Positions 28,152 to 36,896 of a stretch of 64,000 nt of DNA are shown here, one piece after another (the stretch's first letter is position 1; every line of letters begins with the position of its first letter). The translations under genes were made by a program, and so were the position numbers. The notes under the pieces were generated by a model. The model was not told the DNA's origin, did not search any database, and saw only the letters and a program-made list of their open reading frames with translations. This DNA is from Psychrobium sp. MM17-31 (lineage in GTDB: Bacteria > Pseudomonadota > Gammaproteobacteria > Enterobacterales > Psychrobiaceae), in contig NZ_JAKRGA010000001.1 of NCBI RefSeq assembly GCF_022347785.1, positions 124,001 through 188,000 on the forward strand, in the 5' to 3' direction.

Positions 28152-29588
28152 ATGTATTTAAAAACTCTTTTCTTAACTACCTTGCTAACCGTGGCGCCGA
28201 TGACCAGCGCGACATCAACTACTGCGCATGTCGATGGCGTTTTAGGCACGTCTTTTGACATTACGCTCTACGGAACGTCGGAGCAAAAAGCCCACGCCGC
28301 AATCAACTCGCTCCTTACTCATATTGAAGCGCAAGAAAATCTTCTCTCAACATGGCGCCGCGATAGTGAAATTAGCCGTTTAAACCGAATTCATCAACTC
28401 AACCAAGCCTCACAGCCATTGATAGACATTTTATCGCTGTGTCATGACTGGGAAACCAAAAGCAAGCAACACTTTAGCTGTCGCATGGGCACCATCAACA
28501 AAGCATGGCAACGTGCAGTACAGAGCCAAGAAGTGCCAGATCGCATTGCGATGCGAAGATTAGCGCGTGACATTATAAAAACACCCTTCCCCGCTATAAA
28601 TTCCAATAGCAAATTAACGACCCAAACACACATTCGTTACGACGTTTCCGCCATCGCCAAAGGCTATATTCTAGATGATGCCGTCTCCTTTATACGCGCA
28701 CAGTTGCCAGCAGCAATGGGCATAAAAATTAATATCGGTGGTGATATTGTGTTGTGGGGTGAAAAGTCTTCGAAGCAACCGTGGCAAATTGCAATTAACG
28801 ATCATAAGCAGCTTAGTGATAACGCAGATGGAAATGCGCTTTCTGTAACACAAGGTGCTATTGCCCACAGTGGTATTGGCGAACGTGACTTCACCATTCA
28901 ACGTAAACAATTTAGCCACATTCTTGCCCCTAAAGAAGGCTGGCCAATTGATTTTCCGCATAGCGTGACCGTCTATGCACCAGACGCAACCACCGCCGAT
29001 GCGGCGGCGACTATGCTAAGCAACATGGATATCGCTCAAGCGCTAGACTGGGTCAATCAACAGCCAACTATTGAAGCGCTATTTCAGACAACCAATAAGC
29101 AAAAATATTGGTCGGATAACTGGCATAACCTCATGAATACTCAGCAAAACGTTAGCCCTACGAAACTTGCTATTGACTATCAAATCCCGCGTTTTAATGA
29201 CAGCGATTACGAGCGTCCTTATCTGGCGATTTGGCTCACTGATACCGATAACAACTTTGTTCGGCAACTACTGCTACTAGGTCGCTCAAATCGCTGGGCT
29301 CAAGAGAATAAACGTTGGTGGCGCTATGTTGGAAGAAATAACGAGACAATACTCGACGCCATTGCAAAACCGACAAGACGTCCGGGACATTATCAAGCGA
29401 TCTGGGATGGGTTAGATAGCAATCATCAGCTATCACAACACGACAAGCTCATCGTTCACATTGAAGCATCCCGTGAACACGGCGGTCATGACTACCAACG
29501 CACTACCATTGATTTATCAAGTGATGATAGCAAACTACTGAACGCTAAAGGCGAACTGGGTAAAACCAAGATCACCATTACTCGATAG
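28152..29588 (+). CDS. ApbE-type FAD:protein FMN transferase fused to DUF2271
   Basis: A 478-aa exported fusion with a signal peptide (about 1-20). The ApbE domain (about 25-305) shows STWRRDSEISRLN, DVSAIAKGYILDD (164-176), INIGGD (193-198), HSGIGERDF and the metal-site segment TTADAAATML. The C-terminal part (about 345-455) is DUF2271: RPYLAIWLTD, KRWWRY, PTRRPGHYQAIWDGLD and EASREHGGHD. ApbE proteins attach FMN to Thr or Ser in DxxSGAT-type motifs on exported proteins. DUF2271 partners usually carry such a motif, but here it reads DAIAKPT (402-408). The ribosome binding site is weak. A hairpin terminator follows. Confidence 0.85.
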   Translation: MYLKTLFLTTLLTVAPMTSATSTTAHVDGVLGTSFDITLYGTSEQKAHAAINSLLTHIEAQENLLSTWRRDSEISRLNRIHQLNQASQPLIDILSLCHDWETKSKQHFSCRMGTINKAWQRAVQSQEVPDRIAMRRLARDIIKTPFPAINSNSKLTTQTHIRYDVSAIAKGYILDDAVSFIRAQLPAAMGIKINIGGDIVLWGEKSSKQPWQIAINDHKQLSDNADGNALSVTQGAIAHSGIGERDFTIQRKQFSHILAPKEGWPIDFPHSVTVYAPDATTADAAATMLSNMDIAQALDWVNQQPTIEALFQTTNKQKYWSDNWHNLMNTQQNVSPTKLAIDYQIPRFNDSDYERPYLAIWLTDTDNNFVRQLLLLGRSNRWAQENKRWWRYVGRNNETILDAIAKPTRRPGHYQAIWDGLDSNHQLSQHDKLIVHIEASREHGGHDYQRTTIDLSSDDSKLLNAKGELGKTKITITR

Positions 29589-29605
29589 GTTTGTGCAATG
29601 CTAAT

Positions 29606-29638
29606 GAGTCAGCATGTGACACCAGCTGACTCTTTTCT
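29606..29638 (+). terminator. Probable terminator after the apbE-DUF2271 gene
   Basis: Perfect 8-bp stem GAGTCAGC (29606-29613) / GCTGACTC (29625-29632) with an 11-base loop, then TTTTCT. The T-run is short, so read-through into the receptor gene is possible. Confidence 0.55.
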
Positions 29639-29690
29639 CCCTAATGAGATAACAAAACAGATTTCGCATCATTAGATGCACCAAATGAAA

Positions 29691-29705
29691 TACGAATCAT
29701 TCGTA
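29691..29705 (+). promoter_or_regulatory. Perfect palindrome before the haem-type receptor gene
   Basis: TACGAA-TCA-TTCGTA at 29691-29705, 27 bases before the start codon. It does not fit the Fur consensus (about 9 of 19). It may be the operator of another regulator acting on this receptor. Confidence 0.4.
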
Positions 29706-29732
29706 CTAACTTTTATATTTAAGGTAATAATT

Positions 29733-32123
29733 ATGCTTAAGACTACGCCTACACTACTTGCCGTCACTATCGGCTTATTAGTAGCCCAGCCTTCACTGGC
29801 AGAGACCGAACTACAAAAAACCACCGTCAAGGGCGACAAAGCCAACAAAGTTGCAACGCAAAAGAAGACTATCACAGCAAAAGATATCGACAAAGAAATG
29901 CAAGGGGATATCTATGATGCAGCCCGCTACATGGCTGGCGTTGAAGTTGCTAATACCGGTAATCGCTTTGGCGCCAACGGTTTTAACATTCGCGGTATGG
30001 AAGGCGATGCTGTTGCTATTACTGTCGATGGTTTGTCGCAAGGTGAGAGCTTAGATCCACCGAACTTTAGTCGCTATGGGATGTTTAGTTCAACCCGCAA
30101 TGGCGTTGATCCTGAAGCAATGAAAACGATTACCATCGTTAAAGGCGCTAATTCCGTTACAGCAGGTAGCGGCGCGTTAGGCGGCGCTGTCATGTATGTC
30201 ACTAAAGATGCAAAAGACTTCTTAAATGATGACGCAGATGCCTTTGGTGGTAACGTAAAAATTGGCTATGACGGTCGTAGCAAAGAACAATTAGCCAGTG
30301 TTAGTCTTGCAAAACGATTCGGTGATTTTGAAGCATTAGCTATTTTAACTTCGCGTGAAGGAAACGAATATCAAGCGCACTCTGACGGCGCCGACATCAC
30401 AGGTAATGCTCGAGGCATCACTGATCCTTTAGATAAATCACAAACCAATGTCTTAGTAAAACTCAACTACCAACTCAACGAAGCCATGAACATTGGACTG
30501 GTTTTCGAAGACTACAACAAGAATGACCAAGGCCAATCACTATCACGTGAATCTGCTAGTTACAGCAACTTCAGATTCGACGACGACTCTGAGCGTCAAC
30601 GTTTTGGTGTAGTATTTAATTGGCAAGCCAACAATGCACTATTTGATGATTTAGACATTAAATTTAACAACCAAGAAGTTTTCACCAGTGGTGTCACTAT
30701 CTTTGATTACACTAGTCAAGGTAACAGCTATCTGCGTACAGAAGATCGTAACTACAAACAAGACATGACCAATGTTACCTTTGACTTTGGCAAGATTATC
30801 GCCAATGGCGATATCACTCATAATCTAGTGTACGGTTTAGCGCATACCTCTTCAGAAGTTGTTAATAGCCTACAAGATATTCGCTATAACGGCCTAACGA
30901 AAGATAGCGGGCTACGCGACGGCTACCCTATTATCGATCCATCTTGGGTACCTAAAACTGATTCAACCACCACGACACTTTATTTACGTGACACCATCGA
31001 TGTTAGCGAACAGCTAGCCCTTAAAGCTGGAGTGCGTTGGGATAAAACCAAGTACGAGCCAACAGTCGATGATACCTTTACCGACACAACTGGTAATGCA
31101 GTTAGTGATAGTGATTTCGACTCAGCAACAGTGCAGCTTGGCGCTCAGTACCAATTTAACCAACACCATGGCATCGACGCGAGCATAAGCACAGGCTACA
31201 AAGCGCCAACTACGCAGCAGTTATATTTAAACACCAATGGCACAGGTCAATTTAGCGATGTTGCCCGCGTTGTTGATCCAACAACAGGTAGTGTGAGCTA
31301 TGCGCCAAGTGGCCGTACTGAAACCGATTTAGACTCAGTAACCAATCCAAACCTTGAAGCAGAAAAAGGATTAAACCTTGAGCTAACTTACCGCTTCACC
31401 AGTGAAAAATTCGACTTAGCTGTCACAGCATTTAGTTCAAAATACGACAATTTAATCATCGATGAAGTCCAAAGCAACACCTTTGACACGCCGCTAACAA
31501 CGGCAAGTTTCAACTGGTTTATTCCAAGCTGTAACGCCCCTGTTCGCACAGATGCATGTTACACAGTAAGCTCTGTTACTGGCGATACCTGGACGAAGCC
31601 AGTTAATGGCGGCGAAATTTCTGTCTCAGGTTTTGAAGTAGACGCCCGCTGGCACATCAGCCGTCAATTGGACATGCGCTTTAGCTATGCCCATACAGAC
31701 GGCGAATACGATAACGGTGATAATAAAGGTGACAAACTAGAAAGTATTACACCAGATACCGCTATTGTTGGACTTGATTACCTAGCGGATAACCAGCAAT
31801 GGGGCCTAGGTGCAATGGCGCGCTTTATCGCGAAAAAAGATAAAGAAGATAGCTATCAAGCAACCTTCTATTCAGACAGCGCTACTGTGGTTGATTTAAC
31901 GGCATTTTACAATATTACCGATGACCTGACGGTGCGTGGTGGTATTTACAATGCCTTTGACGAAAACTACAGCTTGTGGAACGCGGTGCGTAATGTACGT
32001 CCAGGAAGTGGCGGCTTCTTCGGCGGCGTTGATTACGACGAAGACACTGGTGTGAGCCAAGGTATTGCCCGCTACTCACAACCGGGCCGCGAGTTTGTTG
32101 TTAACTTGAACTACCGCTTCTAA
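29733..32123 (+). CDS. TonB-dependent receptor, haem/haemoglobin-transferrin type
   Basis: Outer-membrane active transporter of 796 aa. The start at ATG 29733 follows AAGG and opens directly on a signal peptide (MLKTTPTLLAVTIGLLVAQPS, cleavage after SLA); the frame runs 19 codons further upstream without one. The plug (about 30-170) has ITAKDIDKEM, GFNIRGMEGDAVAITVDGL and TITIVKGANSVTAGSGALGG. The barrel has the FGDFEALAILTSREGNEY region typical of haem/haemoglobin receptors, and the protein ends with aromatic Phe (VNLNYRF). A surface loop holds two Cys (about 620-630). Placed with ApbE-DUF2271, DUF4198 and the EF-hand gene, so iron or haem is the likely cargo; the exact ligand is unknown. 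Confidence 0.87.
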   Translation: MLKTTPTLLAVTIGLLVAQPSLAETELQKTTVKGDKANKVATQKKTITAKDIDKEMQGDIYDAARYMAGVEVANTGNRFGANGFNIRGMEGDAVAITVDGLSQGESLDPPNFSRYGMFSSTRNGVDPEAMKTITIVKGANSVTAGSGALGGAVMYVTKDAKDFLNDDADAFGGNVKIGYDGRSKEQLASVSLAKRFGDFEALAILTSREGNEYQAHSDGADITGNARGITDPLDKSQTNVLVKLNYQLNEAMNIGLVFEDYNKNDQGQSLSRESASYSNFRFDDDSERQRFGVVFNWQANNALFDDLDIKFNNQEVFTSGVTIFDYTSQGNSYLRTEDRNYKQDMTNVTFDFGKIIANGDITHNLVYGLAHTSSEVVNSLQDIRYNGLTKDSGLRDGYPIIDPSWVPKTDSTTTTLYLRDTIDVSEQLALKAGVRWDKTKYEPTVDDTFTDTTGNAVSDSDFDSATVQLGAQYQFNQHHGIDASISTGYKAPTTQQLYLNTNGTGQFSDVARVVDPTTGSVSYAPSGRTETDLDSVTNPNLEAEKGLNLELTYRFTSEKFDLAVTAFSSKYDNLIIDEVQSNTFDTPLTTASFNWFIPSCNAPVRTDACYTVSSVTGDTWTKPVNGGEISVSGFEVDARWHISRQLDMRFSYAHTDGEYDNGDNKGDKLESITPDTAIVGLDYLADNQQWGLGAMARFIAKKDKEDSYQATFYSDSATVVDLTAFYNITDDLTVRGGIYNAFDENYSLWNAVRNVRPGSGGFFGGVDYDEDTGVSQGIARYSQPGREFVVNLNYRF

Positions 32124-32140
32124 ATAACAACCGCAAACAA

Positions 32141-32175
32141 AAAAGGGGGTTAGAACATTGTTCTAACCCCCTTTT
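32141..32175. terminator. Bidirectional terminator between receptor and beta-barrel genes
   Basis: Long inverted repeat AAAAGGGGGTTAGAAC (32141-32156), loop of about 3 bases, GTTCTAACCCCCTTTT (32160-32175). It sits between convergent genes. Confidence 0.9.
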
Positions 32176-32212
32176 CTCTTATGCTTTGCACTGTATTTCA
32201 CCTAAGTTCAGA

Positions 32213-33457
32213 TTACTTAGAGAAAAAATAACGTGCTGAGAACTGTAACTGGTGCTCTTTCAGCTTCCTAGGCTCATTTGCATACCAACGCGAAGGCCGA
32301 TAGCTATCAATCCCATTGTACTCAGCGCCTAAAAACCAACCTTTAGTCAGGCGATACTGGTAACTCAACGTTAGCGCAACACCGTGTTCATCATTGTTAT
32401 CGCCAACGGTTGAATCATTATCTTCAATCCCAAAACTCTCAACCCTTGTGGTCAAGCGATGCTTGGCAATTCGTTTAGAAAGCGCAATATAGGCACTGTG
32501 ATAATCATTATTTACCGCATCTTGACGAGTAGGATGCTGCATTAACGTATCACCATAAAGGGCTTGAGCACTCAACTGCAATGTTTTATCAAAGTTCCAT
32601 ACACCACCGACATGAGCAAAGCGAGTTCGCCAGGCATATTGCCCATTCTCGACGATGTAAGGACGGCCTCGGTTGTTATAAAAACCTGCCGCTATACGCC
32701 CTTTCTTGGCGCGTTTTATTTCAACATTAAGGTGATAACCGATACGATTGTCGATTTCTTTAAAAGGATCGCTCTTTTGTGCTTGTCCTGCAATCTCACC
32801 ACCTGGTTGATGAGCCAAGAATGGCGCAATCTCCCGCGATTCAGTCCATAAGGTTTGCTGATTACCAATAGTCCAACCGTGCCACGCCAAGAGCGCGCCT
32901 GTAGGGTCGTTATTGGTAAAAGCAGTTAACGACACCGTTGTGTCATAAACGCTGTCGTTAAATTTCCCTAATCGGGTTAGGGAAAATTCACTGCCAAGTA
33001 CCCTAACCTCTTCGCCAATCCACGTATTAATGGTTGAAGAATTTAGTGTATTGATACTTGCCCAGCCAATAGCGTTGTTTTCTAACGAAATTTTTGGGTA
33101 AAAAATGCCTGTGCGATTCTGCCAACGATAGCCATTTTCACTTGGTAAAGACCGATATTTTAAATAGGCCTCAGTTAATCCAAGATTTTGCTCAAATTCA
33201 TTGGCATAGCTATTACCAATAACATGAAGACTAATATTATTGTCCCACTCAATACCTAGCTCAAGCGCGGCTTGAGCTAACGATAGCTGGCTACCATCGT
33301 CTAAGCCCAACTTTCCATAGCCACCTGCGGCATAACTGGTGACGGAATCGACAAAGCTGGCTCTAACATCTACTACTCCTTTAATGTGCGTTTGCGCGCC
33401 CATTGCAGTGCTAGAAACCAAAATACTGCATAGTCCCAACCGTTTACTTATTTTCAA
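32213..33457 (-). CDS. Outer-membrane beta-barrel protein of unknown function
   Basis: A 414-aa protein with signal peptide MKISKRLGLCSILVSSTAMG and alternating polar/aromatic beta strands throughout, ending LQFSARYFFSK. It looks like a porin-sized barrel of about 16-18 strands. The start is TTG 33457, with TAGGA six bases upstream. The start codon and signal peptide region lie in one copy of a degenerate tandem repeat whose other copy covers the end of the upstream phosphodiesterase gene. It is the last gene of the cupredoxin-phosphodiesterase-barrel group. I do not recognise a named family. Confidence 0.78.
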   Translation of the reverse strand: MKISKRLGLCSILVSSTAMGAQTHIKGVVDVRASFVDSVTSYAAGGYGKLGLDDGSQLSLAQAALELGIEWDNNISLHVIGNSYANEFEQNLGLTEAYLKYRSLPSENGYRWQNRTGIFYPKISLENNAIGWASINTLNSSTINTWIGEEVRVLGSEFSLTRLGKFNDSVYDTTVSLTAFTNNDPTGALLAWHGWTIGNQQTLWTESREIAPFLAHQPGGEIAGQAQKSDPFKEIDNRIGYHLNVEIKRAKKGRIAAGFYNNRGRPYIVENGQYAWRTRFAHVGGVWNFDKTLQLSAQALYGDTLMQHPTRQDAVNNDYHSAYIALSKRIAKHRLTTRVESFGIEDNDSTVGDNNDEHGVALTLSYQYRLTKGWFLGAEYNGIDSYRPSRWYANEPRKLKEHQLQFSARYFFSK

Positions 33458-33707
33458 ATTTTATCCTATTAACCTGTTACTTAAAGTCCTAAGTTGTGTT
33501 CTCTTTCTTATTTTAACCAAGGGGTTAATTTGTTACTCAGCTAGGTCTGTATCCTTGTTTCAGCGCTAGAAACTAAGATTCTGCACAGTCCTCAACCGTT
33601 TACTTCTTTTCAATTTTTATCTTATTAACCTTTTGCCGAAATTTCTAAGTTATATTCTTTCTCTTCTTTTAACCAAGGGGTTAACTTTTCACTCGGCTGT
33701 GGTCTGC
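33406..33707. repeat. Degenerate tandem duplication across the phosphodiesterase/beta-barrel gene junction
   Basis: Copy A (33406-33551) and copy B (33561-33707) align along their length with about 80% identity by eye and an offset of about 155 bases. Shared blocks include aaccgtttactt, tattaacc and ttttaaccaaggggttaa. Copy B contains the real last codons of the EAL gene; copy A contains the real start of the beta-barrel gene. The inner halves are decayed. Confidence 0.85.
33458..33551 (-). pseudogene. Decayed copy of the 3' end of the GGDEF-EAL gene
   Basis: Read on the minus strand, it translates as LSNKLTPWLK, stop, EREHNLGL, stop. It parallels PSEKLTPWLKEEKEYNLEIS at the true end of the adjacent phosphodiesterase. 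Three stops show it is not coding. It is the product of the local tandem duplication. Confidence 0.75.
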
Positions 33708-35958
33708 TAATGTAATATCCCTGCGCGAGTTCACAGCCGTGTTTAGCTAACCAATGTAAGGAATATTCATCTTCAATACCCTCAGCAACCACACTTAATC
33801 CCATGTTGTGGGCTAATTCAATGGTTGAGCGAACGATGATTTGATCGTCTTCATCACTTTCCAGTTTTTGCACAAAGGACTTATCGATTTTTAATTCATT
33901 AACCGGTAATTGCTTAAGCTGTGCCAGCGAAGAATAACCTGTGCCGTAATCATCAATGGAGATTTTAAAGCCATCTTCTTTAAAACGGCGCAATAACGCG
34001 ATGGCGGCTTCTGGATTATCCACTACAGCACTTTCGGTCACCTCTAGCGTGACGTAATTATTAGGCACTTGATATTGTGTTACGCTGTCACGCACAAAGG
34101 CTTCAAAGCCGATGTCTTTTAAGTTTTCTGCAGAGATATTGACCGCGATATTGATATCGATACCCTGCTCTTTCCAAGTGTTATATTGTTTAAGCGCGGT
34201 GACAAATACCCATTGCGTTAGCGCATTAATTTGTCCTGTTTGCTCGGCAATGTGGATAAAACTATCCGGTGGCACCATACCCAATTTCGGATGTTGCCAG
34301 CGCACCAAGGCCTCAACATGCGTGACAATACCTGTTTTTAAATTAAGTTTTGGCTGGTAATGCAGTTCAAGTTGGTCGTCACTAATGGCGTATTTTAAAT
34401 CATTAATTAAATTCAAACGTTCAGCGCTATTTACGTCTAACCCACTGTGGTAAACCTGAATAGTCTGGTTGTGTTTACGGGCAAAATTAAGCGCCGTATC
34501 TGACATTTGCAAAATACTCTTGCCATCACCACAATGCTGTGGGAATTTAGCGATACCGAGTTTAATTTGAATTTGCAAAGACATACTCTTGAGATCGAAA
34601 CTTCCTTCAAACAAATCGAGTAACCGAGTGACCATCTCATCAATGTCGATACCTTCAGACTCTTCGATGATTAAAATAAACTCATCGGCGCCCAAATGGC
34701 CTAAGAAACAACAGTTTTTAATCTCGACTAGTCGCTTGGCCGCTTCGCGAATCAAACGATCGCCAACTTCATGACCTAGCGACTCATTAACATCTTTAAT
34801 ACGACTTAAATTAAGGTGATAAACAGTAAACGGTGAGTCTTTAGCGACCAGTGCTTCAACCATTTGTACTGCAGCTAGTCGGTTAGGTAATTCCGTTAGC
34901 GGATTGTGATTAGCGCGATGTAAAATAGCTTCCTCACGAGAAAGCACCGCGCTTTGCATCGCGTTGAATTCTTCCGCCAACTGACCTAGTTCACTCTTGT
35001 CATTTAATTCGACTTTTTCATCATAATGACCGCGCGCAACCACTTTAGCCTGTTTAACTAATCGCTTAATTGGTTTAGTAATTGATAATGCGATGGCATA
35101 GGCCCCAGCTAGCGACAACAAGAGTGCAATCAGCGTCAATGCCAGTAATTGGCCCCATTTGTCTTGCAATACGGAGACAAAATCATCCCGAAAACCATAA
35201 AGCGCTAAACCAAACTGCTGCATGCCGTCAGAATTAATAATATGGCCGATGCCTATGTATCCTTCTGGAGTCTTGCCATTTACAACATCTAATGCAAATT
35301 TTAGTGAACTTTCTGGATTAGAGCTGGCAACTAAACGCCATTGATTATCGTATTTGTAAACAAAATCTGTCTCAAGATGCGTCAATTTAAGCGTGTTTTG
35401 TGCCATGGTTTCGTCTATTTCAAATCCGAAACCAACCCAACCAAGGGTTTGCGAACCAACAGTAATCGGCGACAGACTCAATTGATATAACTGGCTACCG
35501 ATTTCGTACAGATGAACACTAGAGTCACTCCCCAGCCATTCGTTGTAGCGAAACATTTGGTCAAGCTCTTTGCCACGAACCACCCGAACATCATTGTCAT
35601 CAGTGTATTTAAGTTGCAATTGAGCAGTAATGTTTCCCGGCTTAGAAATAGCCATCGCCAGATCAGCATCGATTCGCTTGCGATGGTTATTAAGTGCAGC
35701 AAGCAAGCTACGTTGGTCATCACTGAAAACGGCTTTGATCCCATAATCCTTAGCAACCGTTTCTGCGAACGCCGCTAAATATTGGCTGCGTGAATTATAT
35801 TGCTCTGTGAACAAGGTTTTTGCCGTGTTCAAGCGGTTGGTAATTTCACGCGATTCCTGATTCTGTTTACCAGCGAACAACGTAGATAACGCGATCGCTT
35901 GAACAAAAAGTAGCAATAAAACAAAAAACAGGAATATTCTATTTTGCAAACTGTGCAT
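33625..35958 (-). CDS. Membrane sensor c-di-GMP phosphodiesterase (HAMP, degenerate GGDEF, EAL)
   Basis: A 777-aa inner-membrane protein. TM1 (about 7-28) and TM2 (about 268-292) bracket a periplasmic sensor domain of about 240 residues, probably Cache-like. A HAMP region (about 292-345) and a GGDEF-type domain follow; its active-site motif is GADEF (423-427), so cyclase activity is doubtful. The EAL domain is intact: EALVRW (549-554), EVTES, DDYGTGYSS, LKIDKSF, AEGIE. It should hydrolyse c-di-GMP. It starts 14 bases after the cupredoxin-like gene, so the two are an operon. Its 3' end lies in a duplicated segment. Confidence 0.9.
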   Translation of the reverse strand: MHSLQNRIFLFFVLLLLFVQAIALSTLFAGKQNQESREITNRLNTAKTLFTEQYNSRSQYLAAFAETVAKDYGIKAVFSDDQRSLLAALNNHRKRIDADLAMAISKPGNITAQLQLKYTDDNDVRVVRGKELDQMFRYNEWLGSDSSVHLYEIGSQLYQLSLSPITVGSQTLGWVGFGFEIDETMAQNTLKLTHLETDFVYKYDNQWRLVASSNPESSLKFALDVVNGKTPEGYIGIGHIINSDGMQQFGLALYGFRDDFVSVLQDKWGQLLALTLIALLLSLAGAYAIALSITKPIKRLVKQAKVVARGHYDEKVELNDKSELGQLAEEFNAMQSAVLSREEAILHRANHNPLTELPNRLAAVQMVEALVAKDSPFTVYHLNLSRIKDVNESLGHEVGDRLIREAAKRLVEIKNCCFLGHLGADEFILIIEESEGIDIDEMVTRLLDLFEGSFDLKSMSLQIQIKLGIAKFPQHCGDGKSILQMSDTALNFARKHNQTIQVYHSGLDVNSAERLNLINDLKYAISDDQLELHYQPKLNLKTGIVTHVEALVRWQHPKLGMVPPDSFIHIAEQTGQINALTQWVFVTALKQYNTWKEQGIDINIAVNISAENLKDIGFEAFVRDSVTQYQVPNNYVTLEVTESAVVDNPEAAIALLRRFKEDGFKISIDDYGTGYSSLAQLKQLPVNELKIDKSFVQKLESDEDDQIIVRSTIELAHNMGLSVVAEGIEDEYSLHWLAKHGCELAQGYYISRPQPSEKLTPWLKEEKEYNLEISAKG

Positions 35959-35972
35959 AATTTGCGGTTACC

Positions 35973-36626
35973 TTAATAATCCGATAAAAAATCAAAGTCG
36001 TCTTCATTGACTTGGTTTGGTAACTCAGCCATTGGCTTAGTCAGCTTGATAGTAACATTGGACGTGTTATCGAATGTTACTAATTTTGCGATTCTGTTGT
36101 CTTGCTCAAGAATTTGCGGATGCCAAACGACAATGTTGTAATCGCCTTTGTGTTTTAGCTCAAACATCGCTCGTCCTTGCGTATTGGTTTTATCAAAATA
36201 TGGCGTTTCGACGATTAATAAATGTCCACTCATCCAATCGTGAATATTACAACCCATAGTTACCACACCAGCATGTTTTAAATCGCTTTTAAGACGCTGC
36301 TGTCCGGCGCTGATTTTAAATTCAAATTTATTGTCACCAACAGGTGAATATATGTGGTGGGTTATATCATCATCGTTTTTAAAATTCACGCTGGCACCTT
36401 TTTGCATCACAGCAACATAGGGAGCAAATGCTTTGTCTTCTTGCGTTACTTCCACGACATCGGTACGAGCTTTAAGTGAAAGAGATGATGGTGGCTCGAT
36501 GTAAACCACGACATCATTTAATGGCTTACCTGCGCTGTTATGAACAGTCACAGTAAAATTATTGGCAAGGGCGGTTAGTGAGCAAAAGCTCAAGCTACAA
36601 ATCGCTAAAAGACGGTTAATCCTCAA
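35973..36626 (-). CDS. Cupredoxin-like exported protein (methylamine-utilisation-like)
   Basis: A 217-aa protein starting at TTG 36626, with GAGAGAG seven bases upstream. The signal peptide is about 1-21. The longer frame from 36680 would place an acidic stretch before it. The first domain looks like a blue-copper fold: His90/His91 in DITHHIYSP, then GCNIHDWM with Cys126, His129 and Met132, a plausible type 1 copper site. A C-terminal CNA-B-like beta domain (KHKGDYNIVVWHPQI) and an acidic tail follow. It leads the operon with the phosphodiesterase. Copper binding is inferred from the motif. Confidence 0.82.
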   Translation of the reverse strand: MRINRLLAICSLSFCSLTALANNFTVTVHNSAGKPLNDVVVYIEPPSSLSLKARTDVVEVTQEDKAFAPYVAVMQKGASVNFKNDDDITHHIYSPVGDNKFEFKISAGQQRLKSDLKHAGVVTMGCNIHDWMSGHLLIVETPYFDKTNTQGRAMFELKHKGDYNIVVWHPQILEQDNRIAKLVTFDNTSNVTIKLTKPMAELPNQVNEDDFDFLSDY

Positions 36627-36857
36627 AGGAATACTCTCTCTATCATAATTATCGTCATAGTCGACCCACGATATTAGCAAAATATTTCGTCTAAACGCTA
36701 TTTAGAAGTCGTAATTTTTGTCATAAAACGAAATAGTCTTCGCAAACCTTTATCAGTATTAGCTTTCAAAGGATTGGTACTTTATTATTATTTTCAACAA
36801 AAGAGAAATTATAAGCGGGAATTTAAGAGTGGCTTGATAAGAATTTAAATAAAAATG

Positions 36858-36885
36858 AAAAAGAGTGGCCATAGCCACTCTTTTT
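36858..36885 (-). terminator. Terminator of the second TonB receptor gene
   Basis: Stem AAAAAGAGTGGC (36858-36869), loop CATA, GCCACTCTTTTT (36874-36885), immediately after the receptor stop. On the minus strand it ends in a U-run. Confidence 0.88.
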
Positions 36886-36896
36886 AAAATGTTGGT

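Noticed and set aside
36641-36660. AT-rich stretch resembling half a Fur box before the cupredoxin gene
   Set aside because: Only about 11 of 19 matches and it touches the ribosome binding site; too weak to annotate.
36771-36800. TTATTATTATTTTC-type sequence between the cupredoxin and second receptor genes
   Set aside because: Low-complexity A/T sequence, poor Fur match and badly placed for either flanking gene.
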